DNA of 64,000 bases. It comes from DATBLE01 sp963841405 (GTDB taxonomy: Bacteria; Actinomycetota; Thermoleophilia; Gaiellales; Gaiellaceae). Below are positions 14,939 to 25,063 of this stretch, piece by piece. Each line of letters begins with the position of its first letter. Positions within the stretch are counted from its first letter, which is position 1. The stretch spans positions 1 to 64,000 of the forward strand of contig CAWJCM010000011.1 in assembly GCA_963841405.1 (NCBI GenBank), in the 5' to 3' direction. Under the pieces are notes generated by a model, which was given only the letters and a program-made list of their open reading frames with translations, searched no databases and was not told where the DNA came from. Both the position numbers and the translations under genes were made by a program.

Positions 14939-16902
14939 GGGGTGGTGGCGGTCGAGGTGGCGGTGGTCGACGCGTCCGAGCCGGCGACACCCGACGCGCC
15001 CGTCGTGCCCGCCGGCGTCGTCGAGCCGGGAGCGAGGTCACTGGGCAGGTAGTCGCTCGGCGTGATCGCCGGTTCGACCTTCGCCTTCGGCTTGGGCTTC
15101 GGCTTCGGCTTCGGCTTCGTCCCGACACGAATCATGGATTTCTCGCCGACGTAGCTCGAATACCAGGTGTTGTCGTAGAGCAGCCTGCCCTTGTCGTCGT
15201 AGACCTTGCGGTCGACGCTGGTCGACAGCGGCGGCGAACCCTGCTCGTCGACCACCTTCTCGCCGACCAGCAGGTTCGGGTCCTTCGTGATCTCCTGGGG
15301 CACCGGGCCTGTGGTGACGAGCGGCGACGTCTCGCTGACGACCTTGCGGTCCTGCGGGCTGCCGTAGAGGTTCACGGTCAGCGAGCTCGAGCTGACGAAC
15401 GTGCGCAGCAGCAGCCAGTGGCCGGTGTCGTTCACGAACTTGAGGTCGGTGTCGGGATAGTTGACGGTCGCGTCGCGGCCCTGCGGGTAGTGGCTGATGT
15501 ACAGGGCGTGGTTCGTCCGCGCCGTGATCGGCAGCCCACCCTCGTAGGCGGCGTTGAAGACCGTGGTCGAGACCTGACAGACGCCGCCGCCGAGCCCGCT
15601 CTGGAGCTCCCCGTTGATGATCACCGGGGCGTCGAGGAAGCCCTTCGCCGCGTTCCGCTCGCCGGTCGTGCCGTTGAACGAGAACTCCTTGCCGGGCGGG
15701 ACCAGCGCGTCGTCGATCAGGTGGGCGACGAGCTGGACGTTGTGGATCCGGTTGGGGACACCGCCGAAATAGGTGGTGTAGCTCGAGTACAGGCCCGTGA
15801 TGCCCATCGCCATCGCGTCCTGGGTGGTGCGTTGCGGCGCCTGCGTGGCGACCGCTATCGCCGCGGTGCGGTTGGCGGGCCGGACCGCCGCCGCCAGGAG
15901 CGCCTCCACGGTCTTCGGGACGTCCAACACCTGCGCGTTCTTCGACGGCTGGACGCGGATGCCGTTGGTGGTGACGACGAACTGCGCGTCCTGCGCGGGC
16001 GTGTCGACCACGTCCTGCTTCGCCTTGAAGAACGCGTCAGCCGCCGGGCCGCCGATCCGCAGCCTGGTCGCCCCGTTCTTCGGAAGCTTGAGCAGCGTGG
16101 CGATCCGCCACCGGGGGATCCGGTACCGGGTCGCCCCGAGCGTCAGCACCACCGGCGCCGAGACGGCCGTGCGCGCCCGGGTCAGCGCGGCGGCGAGATC
16201 GGCATCCGTCACCCGCGGCTGGTCGTCCCGCATCGGCAGCGTCACCGGCCCACGGCGGGAGAGAGAGCCAAGCGCGGCGACGATGGCGGCGCCGGCAGCC
16301 TTGCGGTCGAGCACACGCCCGGTGGTGGCGGGCACGACCGCCAGCTTCAGGCCGTGCCGATCGATCGCGGCCTCTCGGTGGGGCCGGTCGACCGCGTCCG
16401 CGATCCGGGCGACCTCGGCCTTCAGCGCGGCGTGCCGGTACGTGGCGCTCGCCATCACCTCGCCGCCGAAGAGGCGCAGCTTCATGCGCCTGAAGCCGCG
16501 CAGCGGCCCGAAGCCGTCGCCCTCTTTGCGGGCGGCCGAGACCGCGGCAGCCCAGTCGGGAGTCAGCCCGAGATTCGCGGCGGAGACCTTGAACGTGTGC
16601 CCGGCGGTGACGAGCTGCACCGGCTGGGCCAGGGTGGCGCGGGCCCGCTGCTCGAGCGTCCTCGTCGCCCGCGCAGTGGACATGCCGCCGACGTCGACGC
16701 CGTCGATGCGGACACCCTCCGCCAGGATCGACGAGGAGCCCGCGTACACGACCGCGGCCGCGACCACGGCCACGACGAGGACGACGACGACGGCGAGCGT
16801 CAGCCGCCTGATGAGGCGAGCGCGCGCCTGGCGCCGGCGCCGGACGTAATACGGCGAATGGGTGACTCCCGCCTCGAGACGCAAGGCAAGAAGTGTACCC
16901 AT
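14935..16902 (-). CDS. VanW-family membrane-anchored cell-wall protein
   Basis: A 655-residue protein with a basic cytoplasmic start and one membrane helix (about 34-53). Outside the membrane there are two peptidoglycan-binding-like (YoaR/PG_binding_4) repeats, about 65-340. A VanW domain (about 370-490) follows, with GGGVCQVSTTVFNAAYEGG. The C-terminus has G5-like features (VVDEQGSPPL) and a Lys-Pro repeat linker. VanW proteins are common in Actinobacteria and in vancomycin clusters, but their reaction is unknown. The ATG at 16902 starts just upstream of the basic membrane anchor; upstream frame extension enters the enoyl-CoA hydratase gene. No resistance cluster is present. Confidence 0.88.
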   Translation of the reverse strand: MGTLLALRLEAGVTHSPYYVRRRRQARARLIRRLTLAVVVVLVVAVVAAAVVYAGSSSILAEGVRIDGVDVGGMSTARATRTLEQRARATLAQPVQLVTAGHTFKVSAANLGLTPDWAAAVSAARKEGDGFGPLRGFRRMKLRLFGGEVMASATYRHAALKAEVARIADAVDRPHREAAIDRHGLKLAVVPATTGRVLDRKAAGAAIVAALGSLSRRGPVTLPMRDDQPRVTDADLAAALTRARTAVSAPVVLTLGATRYRIPRWRIATLLKLPKNGATRLRIGGPAADAFFKAKQDVVDTPAQDAQFVVTTNGIRVQPSKNAQVLDVPKTVEALLAAAVRPANRTAAIAVATQAPQRTTQDAMAMGITGLYSSYTTYFGGVPNRIHNVQLVAHLIDDALVPPGKEFSFNGTTGERNAAKGFLDAPVIINGELQSGLGGGVCQVSTTVFNAAYEGGLPITARTNHALYISHYPQGRDATVNYPDTDLKFVNDTGHWLLLRTFVSSSSLTVNLYGSPQDRKVVSETSPLVTTGPVPQEITKDPNLLVGEKVVDEQGSPPLSTSVDRKVYDDKGRLLYDNTWYSSYVGEKSMIRVGTKPKPKPKPKPKAKVEPAITPSDYLPSDLAPGSTTPAGTTGASGVAGSDASTTATSTATTP

Positions 16903-16916
16903 GCGACCGGCGTCCT

Positions 16917-17696
16917 TTACTCTCCCGAAAAGGTCGGCCGCTCGCCCTCCAGGAACGCCCGCACACCGGTCTGGGCATCGGCCGAGGCGAGCACCTCGCG
17001 GAACGCCTCGCCCTCGACTGCCAGCCCGTCGGGCGTCTGCGCCGCCCGGATCGCCCGCTTGATCCCACGCAGCGCGATCGGCGCCTGACGGGCGAGCCGC
17101 ACCGCGTAGTCGCGGGCCTTGGCCTCGAGCTCCTCCGGCTCGACCAGGAAGTGCACGATCCCCTCGGCCGCCGCCTGCTCGGGCTCGAGCTGGATCCCCT
17201 TCATGATCAGCTCGGTCGCCCGCGCCGGCCCGACGAGCCACGTCAGCCGCTGCGTCCCCCCGGCGCCCGGCAGCAGCCCGAGCCGCACCTCGGGCAGGCC
17301 GATCAGCATGCCCTCCGCCCGGGCTGCGAAGCGGAAGTCACAGGCGAGGGCGAGCTCCAGACCGCCGCCGAGGGCGTGGCCGTTGACCCCCGCGACCGTC
17401 GGCTGCGGCACCTCGGCGAAGCGGCTGAAGACCTCCTGCGCGAGCAGCGCGCGGTCGATCCCCTCCTCCGCGACGCGCTCGAACTCGTGGATGTCCGCTC
17501 CGGCCATGAAGACGCCCTCGAGCGCGCTGCGCACGAGCACCGCGCGCGTCTCGCCGTCGGCGGCCAGCTCCGCGGTCGCCTCGGCGAGCTCGGCGACCAT
17601 CTGGGCGTCGATCGCGTTCAGCGGCGGCCGGTCGAGCGTCAGGACGGCGATCTGCTCGTCCGGGACCCGGTCGAGGCGGACGACCCGGTCAGGCAC
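16917..17696 (-). CDS. enoyl-CoA hydratase/isomerase
   Basis: Crotonase-fold enzyme of beta-oxidation-type pathways, adding water to 2-enoyl-CoA. The 259-residue protein has the oxyanion-hole segments AGADI at 65-69 and GHALGGGLELALACD at 106-120. E114 and E136 occupy the two acid/base positions of true hydratases. The GTG at 17696 overlaps the stop of the upstream acyl-CoA dehydrogenase by eight bases, so the two consecutive beta-oxidation steps are translationally coupled. It is the last gene of the catabolic group reaching up to 20998 on this strand. Confidence 0.93.
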   Translation of the reverse strand: MPDRVVRLDRVPDEQIAVLTLDRPPLNAIDAQMVAELAEATAELAADGETRAVLVRSALEGVFMAGADIHEFERVAEEGIDRALLAQEVFSRFAEVPQPTVAGVNGHALGGGLELALACDFRFAARAEGMLIGLPEVRLGLLPGAGGTQRLTWLVGPARATELIMKGIQLEPEQAAAEGIVHFLVEPEELEAKARDYAVRLARQAPIALRGIKRAIRAAQTPDGLAVEGEAFREVLASADAQTGVRAFLEGERPTFSGE

Positions 17697-18846
17697 GGCC
17701 GCGCCAGATGTAGCCGGCGATCACGTGCCGCTGGATCTCGGATGTCCCCTCGACGATCTGGAAGACCTTCGCGTCGCGGAGCCACTTCTCGACCGGGTGG
17801 TCGAGCATCACGCCTGCTCCGCCGAGCACCTGGACGGCCTCGGTCGTGACGCGCATCGCCGTGTCGGCGGCAAAGGCCTTCGCGTACGAGCCGAGCAGTC
17901 CCGCGTCCTCGCCGGCGTCGATCGCCGCGCACGCCCGCCAGACCAGCAGCCGCGCGGCCTCGATCTCCATCGCCATGTCGGCGAGCTTGAACGAAACGCC
18001 CTGCCTCGCCAGGATCGGCTTGCCGAACGCCTCCCGCTCGCGGGCGTACTCGGCCGCGTACTCGAACGCGGCGCGGGCGACGCCGACTGCGCCGGCTGCG
18101 ACCAGCGGCCGCGAGTGCCGGAAGAAGTCCATCGCCACCGCGAGGCCCTCGCCGTCCTCGCCGAGGAGCCGATCGGCCGGGATCCGCGCGTCCTCGAGCA
18201 CGATCGAGCCCGTGTACGAGGCGCGTAGGCCGAGCTTGCGCTCCTTGCGCCCCGCGGTCACCCCGGGATCGCCCGCCTCGAGCAAGAAGGCCGAGATCCC
18301 CGACTCGGAGCGCGCGAAGACGATCGTCAGCTCCGCGATCCCGCCGTTGGTCACATAGCACTTCTCGCCGCTCAGCACCCAGAAGTCGCCCTCGCGCCGG
18401 GCGTCGGCGCGCAGCGCGTTGACGTCCGAGCCCGCGTGCGGCTCGGTGAAGGCGATCGCGGCGAGACACCCGTTCTCCGAGGCGAGCCACGGCAGGTACC
18501 GCGCCTGTTGCTTCTCCGTGCCGAACCCGACGATCGGCCGTACCGGGAACAGCGTGGCGTTGATCGTCGCAGCCAGCCCCGCGCAGCCCCACGAGAGCTC
18601 CTCTGCGACGAGCGCTCCGGTGACGGCGTCGACCTCGGCGCCGCCGTGCTCGCGCGGGATCGAGCACGAGGTCAGGCCGAGCCGCGCCGCCTTCGCGAGC
18701 AGGTCGCGCGGGAAGTCGTCGCGCTCATCCCATTCGGCAGCGATCGGCCGGAGCTCGTTCGCGGCGAACTCGTGCGCCAGCTCGCGCAACTCCCTCTGCT
18801 CCGGCGTCGGCGTGAACGAGATGCCATGTCGAGTGACGGTCGCCAC
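17689..18846 (-). CDS. acyl-CoA dehydrogenase (first of three)
   Basis: FAD-dependent alpha,beta-dehydrogenation of an acyl-CoA, passing electrons to ETF. The 385-residue protein has the usual N-terminal helical, middle beta and C-terminal helical domains. AFTEPHAGSDV in the FAD region and the C-terminal QIVEGTSEIQR place the likely catalytic base at E366. Chain-length preference cannot be read. The GTG start has GATACT seven bases upstream, so it may have its own promoter. A GC hairpin separates it from the SDR gene upstream, and the hydratase gene overlaps its end. Confidence 0.92.
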   Translation of the reverse strand: MATVTRHGISFTPTPEQRELRELAHEFAANELRPIAAEWDERDDFPRDLLAKAARLGLTSCSIPREHGGAEVDAVTGALVAEELSWGCAGLAATINATLFPVRPIVGFGTEKQQARYLPWLASENGCLAAIAFTEPHAGSDVNALRADARREGDFWVLSGEKCYVTNGGIAELTIVFARSESGISAFLLEAGDPGVTAGRKERKLGLRASYTGSIVLEDARIPADRLLGEDGEGLAVAMDFFRHSRPLVAAGAVGVARAAFEYAAEYAREREAFGKPILARQGVSFKLADMAMEIEAARLLVWRACAAIDAGEDAGLLGSYAKAFAADTAMRVTTEAVQVLGGAGVMLDHPVEKWLRDAKVFQIVEGTSEIQRHVIAGYIWRGRA

Positions 18847-18915
18847 GAGATCGAGTATCGCAGTCGACGCCAGGACGATCCGCCGCCGAAGCCGGGCTCG
18901 AGGCTACGGGGCTCG

Positions 18916-18941
18916 GCTCGCCGGCGACCGAGCCGGCGAGC
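18916..18941 (-). terminator. GC-rich hairpin after the SDR gene
   Basis: GCTCGCCGGC (18916-18925) and GCCGGCGAGC (18932-18941) form a perfect 10-bp stem with a 6-base loop, five bases after the SDR stop codon in the 100-base gap before the next acyl-CoA dehydrogenase. No U-run follows on the minus strand, so it may pause, terminate weakly or protect the 3' end. Confidence 0.5.
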
Positions 18942-18946
18942 ACGGA

Positions 18947-19792
18947 CTAGAACGTAAAGAGCTCGATCCCGCCGGAGACGTTGAGGCCGACGCCGGTGAT
19001 GTACGCGGCCAGGTCAGAGCAGAGGAACGCGATCGCGTTGGCGATGTCCTGCGGCTCGCCCACGCGGCGGAGAGCGGTGCGTTTGGTCATCCGCTCGTTC
19101 ATCTCGGGGTTCCCGAACGAGAACACCTCGGTGCCGATGATGCCGGGGACGATCGCGTTGACGTTGATCCCGTGGCGGGCGCCCTCGAGCGCGAGCGACT
19201 TGGTCAGGCCGAGCAGCCCCGCCTTCGTGGTCGAGTAGCTCGCCTGGCCGAAGCCGCCGAGCGTCCCCGCGACCGACGCCATGTTCACGATCCGGCCCCA
19301 GCCGCGCTCCTGCATGTGCGGCCACACGGCCTGGGAGCAGTTGAAGGCGCCGGTCAGGTTCACGCGCAGGTCGCGCTCCCAGAGCTCCGGGCTCTGGTCG
19401 CCGAGCTGGGCGACGTGGTCGAGCGTGCCGGCGTTGTTGATCAGGATGTCGACTGAGCCGAACCCGTCGACCGCGCGCAAGACGGTCGCGGCCACCTGCT
19501 CCCGGTCGGTGACGTCGCACTTGACCGCCGCAGCGCGTCGGCCCAGGCCCTGGATCTCCTCCGCCGTCGCCTCCGTGTACACGAGCCCCTGCGAGCGGGC
19601 CACCTGGGCGAGCGGCCCGTAGCGCTCGGCCTCCTCGTCGGTCGTCTGCGACTCGACCTGGATGTCGGCGATGACGACGTCGGCGCCGGCGCGAGCGAGC
19701 GTCAGGGCGTCGGCGCGGCCGAGCCCGCGGGAACCACCCGTGACGAGGGCGACTCTCCCGGAGAGATCGATCTCCAGCGACATCGGCCGCAC
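18947..19792 (-). CDS. short-chain dehydrogenase/reductase
   Basis: A 281-residue classical SDR with NAD(P)-binding TGGSRGLG at 18-25, NNAG at 119-122 and the catalytic Ser173, Tyr186, Lys190 set (YSTTK). The position between two acyl-CoA dehydrogenases and upstream of a hydratase suggests a 3-hydroxyacyl-CoA or alcohol dehydrogenase step. FabG-like ketoacyl reduction is an alternative. The insert between strand two and NNAG (residues 45-90) is longer than in FabG. It starts 18 bases after the upstream acyl-CoA dehydrogenase stop and is surely co-transcribed with it. A start three codons later (MSLEID) is also possible. Confidence 0.9.
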   Translation of the reverse strand: MRPMSLEIDLSGRVALVTGGSRGLGRADALTLARAGADVVIADIQVESQTTDEEAERYGPLAQVARSQGLVYTEATAEEIQGLGRRAAAVKCDVTDREQVAATVLRAVDGFGSVDILINNAGTLDHVAQLGDQSPELWERDLRVNLTGAFNCSQAVWPHMQERGWGRIVNMASVAGTLGGFGQASYSTTKAGLLGLTKSLALEGARHGINVNAIVPGIIGTEVFSFGNPEMNERMTKRTALRRVGEPQDIANAIAFLCSDLAAYITGVGLNVSGGIELFTF

Positions 19793-19810
19793 CCTAACCG
19801 CGAAGCGACG

Positions 19811-20998
<1,188 letters not shown>

Positions 20999-21016
20999 CG
21001 TGCTCTCCTGGGCTCG

Positions 21017-21061
21017 ATTGACCGGTCAGTCAATGGTACGAAGCGAGCCGAGGCTACGCAA
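21017..21061 (-). promoter_or_regulatory. promoter and TetR-type operator of the acyl-CoA dehydrogenase operon
   Basis: Read on the minus strand: -35 TTGCGT (21061-21056), 17-base spacer, -10 TACCAT (21038-21033), then a palindromic site, on the plus strand ATTGACCGGTCAGTCAAT at 21017-21034, overlapping the -10 and start point. Its outer arms ATTGAC/GTCAAT are perfect inverted repeats and TGACCGGTCA is a nested palindrome. Nineteen bases (CGATTGACCGGTCAGTCAA) are identical to the site at 31191-31209. It overlaps the last codons of the upstream permease gene. Confidence 0.82.
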
Positions 21062-21910
21062 GGCGCCGGGAGCCGGAAGCGGCTCCGGCGCCGACGACTG
21101 GGTCGCCCTGCCAAGCAGCGCCGCCCCGGAGACGACGGCCGCGAATGCCGCGACGCGCAGCACGCCAAAGGCTCCGCCCGGCAGGCCCTCGTGGAAGACG
21201 ACGGTGCCGGCCAGGATCGGCAGGGCGTTCGTGAGCAGTGTCGCGACGCCGGCGGTCGCGAGCGCACCGCCCCGCTGGAAGCCGAGCTGGAGCGCGACGA
21301 AGGCGAGCCCGTGGCACGCGAGCACGGCGGCGACGAACGCGAGTGTCGCCAGCCCGCCGGCGACCGCAGCCTTCGTCGCCACGTCGCCGGCCGCGTAGAG
21401 CACACCCGCAGCGACCCCGAAGCCGACGCCGCCGGGCAGCCGGAGGACAGCGAGCAGGGCGGCTGCGCACGACAGGCCGATCCAGACGCCGACGATCGCC
21501 GGGTCGCCGTACCTCCCCCCGCTCCCCTGGCCGGCAAGCGAGATCCCCAGCAGCACGAGCCCGCCGACCGCTGCGCCGACGCCGACCCACTCCCGGCGCG
21601 CGAGCCTCGTTCCGGTCGTCCGCTCGACCAGCAGCGCCAGCAGGCCGATCCCGCCCGCCGAGGTCGCCTGGACGAGCGAGAGCGGCGCCAGCGCGAGCGC
21701 CGCGACATACAGGGCCCAGCCGGCGAGACCGGCCGCGAAGCCGGCGAGCCAGCGGAGGTTCGAGAAGAGCAACCGTAGGGAGTGGACTGGACGGCGGACG
21801 CTGAGCGGGGGCAGCTCCGAGGCGGCACCGTGCTGGGTGAAGAAGCCCCAGTTCAGGGCTGCGGCCGAGGCGAGCGCCAGCGCCAGGCCCGCGCCGAGCG
21901 AAGGGCTCAC
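21026..21910 (-). CDS. multi-helix permease, DMT/NIPA-like
   Basis: A 294-residue hydrophobic protein with about nine or ten membrane helices and very short loops, beginning LGAGLALALASAAALNWG and continuing through repeated Gly/Ala/Leu helices. The size and helix pattern fit the drug/metabolite transporter superfamily, perhaps the NIPA-like branch; the substrate is unknown. The GTG at 21910 overlaps the stop of the upstream MprF-like gene (GTGA). Frame extension further upstream only reads through that gene. The stop codon lies inside the operator of the next operon. Confidence 0.75.
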   Translation of the reverse strand: MSPSLGAGLALALASAAALNWGFFTQHGAASELPPLSVRRPVHSLRLLFSNLRWLAGFAAGLAGWALYVAALALAPLSLVQATSAGGIGLLALLVERTTGTRLARREWVGVGAAVGGLVLLGISLAGQGSGGRYGDPAIVGVWIGLSCAAALLAVLRLPGGVGFGVAAGVLYAAGDVATKAAVAGGLATLAFVAAVLACHGLAFVALQLGFQRGGALATAGVATLLTNALPILAGTVVFHEGLPGGAFGVLRVAAFAAVVSGAALLGRATQSSAPEPLPAPGALRSLGSLRTID

Positions 21911-23991
21911 TTGCGGTCGCGGCCGCTGAAGGGCAGATACGCCTCGGCCGCGAGCGCTGCGAGCCCGACGCGCGGCAGGTCGCGCCGGCGCTCGTAGACG
22001 AGGAAGCGGCGCTCCCAGCTGGGGAAGAACTTGCGGTTGAAGACGAGCAGGTTGTCGAGCTGGAAGCGGCCCTTGAGCACGAGGAGCGCGCGCCGCTCGA
22101 CGCGCTGGACGCGCGACAGCTCCGCCTGCGGCGTGAGCAGGGCGGCGAACGGGGCGAAGTTGAGCGAGACGCGCTCGTAGCCGTGCGCGCGGGCCCAGTC
22201 GACCGTCTCGACCACCAGCCACTCGTTGAACCCGTTCGGCGTCGTCCGCAGGCGCGGCATGGACGACAGGGAGAGCGCCGAGCCGGCTGGTGAGAGCGCG
22301 AAGTGCAGGAACCCCTCGGGTTCCCCGGCAGGCCCGCGGCCGATCACGAACAGGGCGTCCTCGTCCTCGAGCCGGAACAGCGCGTCGAGGGCCATCGCGA
22401 AGCCGCGCGACGGAGCCGAGCCGCGCCACTCGCTCGCGATCGACTCCAGCCGGCCGCGCAGCTCCGGTCCGATCTCGCGAGGGTGGAGCGCTTCGGCCGT
22501 GTAGCCGGCCGCGGCCAGGCGGTGGACCGACTGCCGCACCTTGCGAATCGCGCGGCCCTCCAGCGAGAACGGCGCGACCTCGAGCACTGCCTCGTCCCCG
22601 TGGTACAGGGCGTGCAGCCCATAGGCACGGTAGACCTCGAGGCAGTGCTCGCAGGCCCCGAGGATGACGATCCGCCAGTCGCGCTCACGGGCGAACGCGA
22701 TGAACTGCGCGACGAGCCGGTCGATCTCGGTCCGCGGGCCGATCGGATCGCCCGAGACGACCGCCACCCCACCGACCACCCGGTAGGCGAGGAAGACGCC
22801 GCCGTCATCGCTGAAGAAGTACGACTTGTCGGCTCGGAGCGCGAAGGGGGCGAGGGTGTCGGCGCCCCAGGCGGCGACCAACGCCGCTGCTCGCTCGCGC
22901 TCCTGCTCGCGGTGGCGGTAGCGCCACGGAGCGAGCCAGGAGGTGAGCAGCCACGCAGCCGCTGCCAGGCCCAGGATGAAGACCGAGACCGGGAACCACT
23001 CGCCGAACGAGTCGCCGACGTGCGCCGAGCCGCCGAGCGACAGCCCGGCGAGTGAACGACCCATCTCGCGCGCGACGAAGCCGAGGGTGTAGGGCTGGTC
23101 GGCCGAGATCCGGTTGATCCAGAGCGCGGCCGCGGCGTAGACGGCGATCGCGGCGACCGCAACGGCCGCGCGGGCGGCGAGGCGCGGGCTCGCCGTCGGA
23201 TCCCCGGGGGCGGTGAAGGCCTGCCGCCGGGCGATGAGGGCGACCGCCACGAAGGCGGCGAACGCGGCGCCGCCGTCGGAGCCGTGCAGGACGTGGAGCG
23301 CGGCGAGCCCGAGCAGCAGCCCGACCGCGAGTCGTTGTGCGCGCCGCTTCCTCCGCGCGAGGCCGCGTGCGACCAGCATCAGCGCGAGGCCGAGCGGGGC
23401 GGCGAGCGCGCTCGCCAGCGGATGGACGCGCTCCGGCGCCAGCGTCTGCAGCAGGGTGTCCGGCCGCTCCGGCAGCACCGCGTCGATCACGCCGACCAGT
23501 CCGGTGACGGCCACCGCGGCGGCGAGCGGCAGGGGCGCACGCGGGCTCGTGGTGCTGCGTGGCCGCCCGAGCAGGGCGCCTCCCAGCCCGGCGAGCACGG
23601 CGGGCAGGTAGACGGCGCGCAGCGACGCAGCGGCGGCGAAGGCGTCGTGCCCCTGGATCTGGCGGACAGTGAGGAGCGCAACGCCAACGGCGAGGTAGCC
23701 CCAGAGCCCGACGCCGAGCGCGAGCAGGGCGGCCGCCGTCAGGCGCTCCGTGCCGAGCGCTCGGGCGACCAGGCCGAGCAGGAGGCCCGCCGTCAGCCAC
23801 ACCGCGACGAACAGGACGAGCGAGGTGGAGTCGTGGCGGGCCAGCTCGTCGAGCGGGAGCGCGTCGCCGATCCGCGGGCGGAAGTCTCCGGCCGGCCGCA
23901 GCAGGTAGAGCCAGCCGGAGGCGGCGACCGTCACCGCCAGGCACGCCAGCAGTCCCGCGCCCAGGCTTGCTACCCGGAGGGCGGCCCTCAT
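21907..23991 (-). CDS. MprF-like membrane protein with C-terminal DUF2156 acyltransferase domain
   Basis: A 694-residue protein. The first ~370 residues contain about ten membrane helices. The C-terminal part (about 385-690) is a DUF2156/LPG-synthase C domain recognised by KSYFFSDDGGVFLAYRVVGG and SGDPIGP, then RKVRQSVHRLAAAGY and a closing NRKFFPSWERR block. Such proteins transfer an aminoacyl group from charged tRNA to phosphatidylglycerol, giving cationic lipid that resists antimicrobial peptides. Many actinobacterial members are uncharacterised. The ATG at 23991 overlaps the upstream esterase stop (ATGA). Coupling with an esterase that might hydrolyse such lipids is notable. Confidence 0.82.
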   Translation of the reverse strand: MRAALRVASLGAGLLACLAVTVAASGWLYLLRPAGDFRPRIGDALPLDELARHDSTSLVLFVAVWLTAGLLLGLVARALGTERLTAAALLALGVGLWGYLAVGVALLTVRQIQGHDAFAAAASLRAVYLPAVLAGLGGALLGRPRSTTSPRAPLPLAAAVAVTGLVGVIDAVLPERPDTLLQTLAPERVHPLASALAAPLGLALMLVARGLARRKRRAQRLAVGLLLGLAALHVLHGSDGGAAFAAFVAVALIARRQAFTAPGDPTASPRLAARAAVAVAAIAVYAAAALWINRISADQPYTLGFVAREMGRSLAGLSLGGSAHVGDSFGEWFPVSVFILGLAAAAWLLTSWLAPWRYRHREQERERAAALVAAWGADTLAPFALRADKSYFFSDDGGVFLAYRVVGGVAVVSGDPIGPRTEIDRLVAQFIAFARERDWRIVILGACEHCLEVYRAYGLHALYHGDEAVLEVAPFSLEGRAIRKVRQSVHRLAAAGYTAEALHPREIGPELRGRLESIASEWRGSAPSRGFAMALDALFRLEDEDALFVIGRGPAGEPEGFLHFALSPAGSALSLSSMPRLRTTPNGFNEWLVVETVDWARAHGYERVSLNFAPFAALLTPQAELSRVQRVERRALLVLKGRFQLDNLLVFNRKFFPSWERRFLVYERRRDLPRVGLAALAAEAYLPFSGRDRK

Positions 23992-24941
23992 GCCAGGTGC
24001 CTCGCAGCCGCGAGCAGCGCGACGGCGGCGTTGCCGCGCCACAGCGCCCAGTTGTGCCCGCCGCGGCGGATGAGGAAGCGATGCGGGATGCCGAGACGTC
24101 GCAGGTCGGCGGCGAACTCCCGGTTCTGGCCGAGCAGGCGATCGTCGGAGCCGGAGTAGAACCAGAAGCGCGTCCCGGCCGCGTGCAGCGCCGGTGCGGC
24201 TCGGCCGATCTGGAGCAGCGGGCTGTTCGCCGTGAGGCGAGTTCGGCTGTGCCCGAAGATCGACCGGATCGGATCGGCCCGCTCGTAGCCCGACCAGCTC
24301 TCCACCACCCGGAACTCGCGCGGGTGGTGGAGCGCGATGTCGATCGCGCCGTAGCCGCCTTCGGACAGGCCGCCGATCGCCCGGGCCGCGCCGGTCGGAA
24401 TCGTCCGGTAGCGCGCGTCGACGGCGCGGACGAGATCGCGGGAGACGAACGTCGCCCACCCCTCGTGCCTACGCACGCCGTCGACCCACTCCTTGTCGGT
24501 GAACGTCCCGGTCGACCCGAAGGGCATGACCAGGATCACCGGCCGGATCCGGCGACGCGCGACCAGGATGTCCTCGACCACACCCATGCGGACGGTCTCG
24601 AGGAACGCTCCGGGCCGGCCGGGGAAGCCGTGCAGGAGGTAGAAGACGGGATAGCGCCGGTGAGGGGAGCGGAAGTAGCCCGGCGGCAGGTAGACGTCGA
24701 CGGGCTGGCGACGGCCGCCGAGTGCGGGGCTTGCCACGTAGAGCCGCTCGGCGACGCCTTTCGACGACACGAAGCCGGGGTCGGTCGGCGCCGGGAAGCC
24801 CCGGTAGAGCCAGAAGCCGCGGGCGTAGCGGTAGACGCCGAGAGCACCGACTGCGACGAACAGCGCGACCAGTCCGGCGGCGGCGATCGCTCTGCCGGGG
24901 AACGCTCCGGTGCGGACGATCTCTTGGCTCGGGCCCGCCAT
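23988..24941 (-). CDS. membrane-anchored esterase, PF00756 type (first of three)
   Basis: A 317-residue alpha/beta hydrolase of the esterase D/antigen 85-like family. It has an N-terminal membrane helix (about 18-37) and an extracytoplasmic catalytic domain. The nucleophile elbow GLSEGGYG at 191-198 places Ser193; GSDD and GGHNWALW near the C-terminus supply the probable Asp and His. VYLPPGYF and YLLHGFPG mark the oxyanion strand. The substrate is not known; mycolyltransferase, ester or cell-envelope activity are all possible. It is translationally coupled to the MprF-like gene downstream and divergent from two paralogues across a 122-base promoter region. Confidence 0.85.
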   Translation of the reverse strand: MAGPSQEIVRTGAFPGRAIAAAGLVALFVAVGALGVYRYARGFWLYRGFPAPTDPGFVSSKGVAERLYVASPALGGRRQPVDVYLPPGYFRSPHRRYPVFYLLHGFPGRPGAFLETVRMGVVEDILVARRRIRPVILVMPFGSTGTFTDKEWVDGVRRHEGWATFVSRDLVRAVDARYRTIPTGAARAIGGLSEGGYGAIDIALHHPREFRVVESWSGYERADPIRSIFGHSRTRLTANSPLLQIGRAAPALHAAGTRFWFYSGSDDRLLGQNREFAADLRRLGIPHRFLIRRGGHNWALWRGNAAVALLAAARHLA

Positions 24942-25063
24942 TCGCTTCCTCGAGATCGTTTATAAGGCCGGTCGCGTTAACCCCGGGTTGTGCCGCGTTA
25001 AGCCTCGAAGAAGATCCGGTTACGCCGGACCGGCGGCCCGCCACGGGCCGGTATCACGTCAGG

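Noticed and set aside
14935..16902. Part of a vancomycin-resistance cluster
   Set aside because: Only a VanW domain is present; no vanH/A/X or two-component sensor genes lie nearby.
16037..17068. A second coding frame opposite the catabolic genes
   Set aside because: Composition is Arg/Pro/Ala-rich with no domain; it is a shadow of the VanW and hydratase genes.
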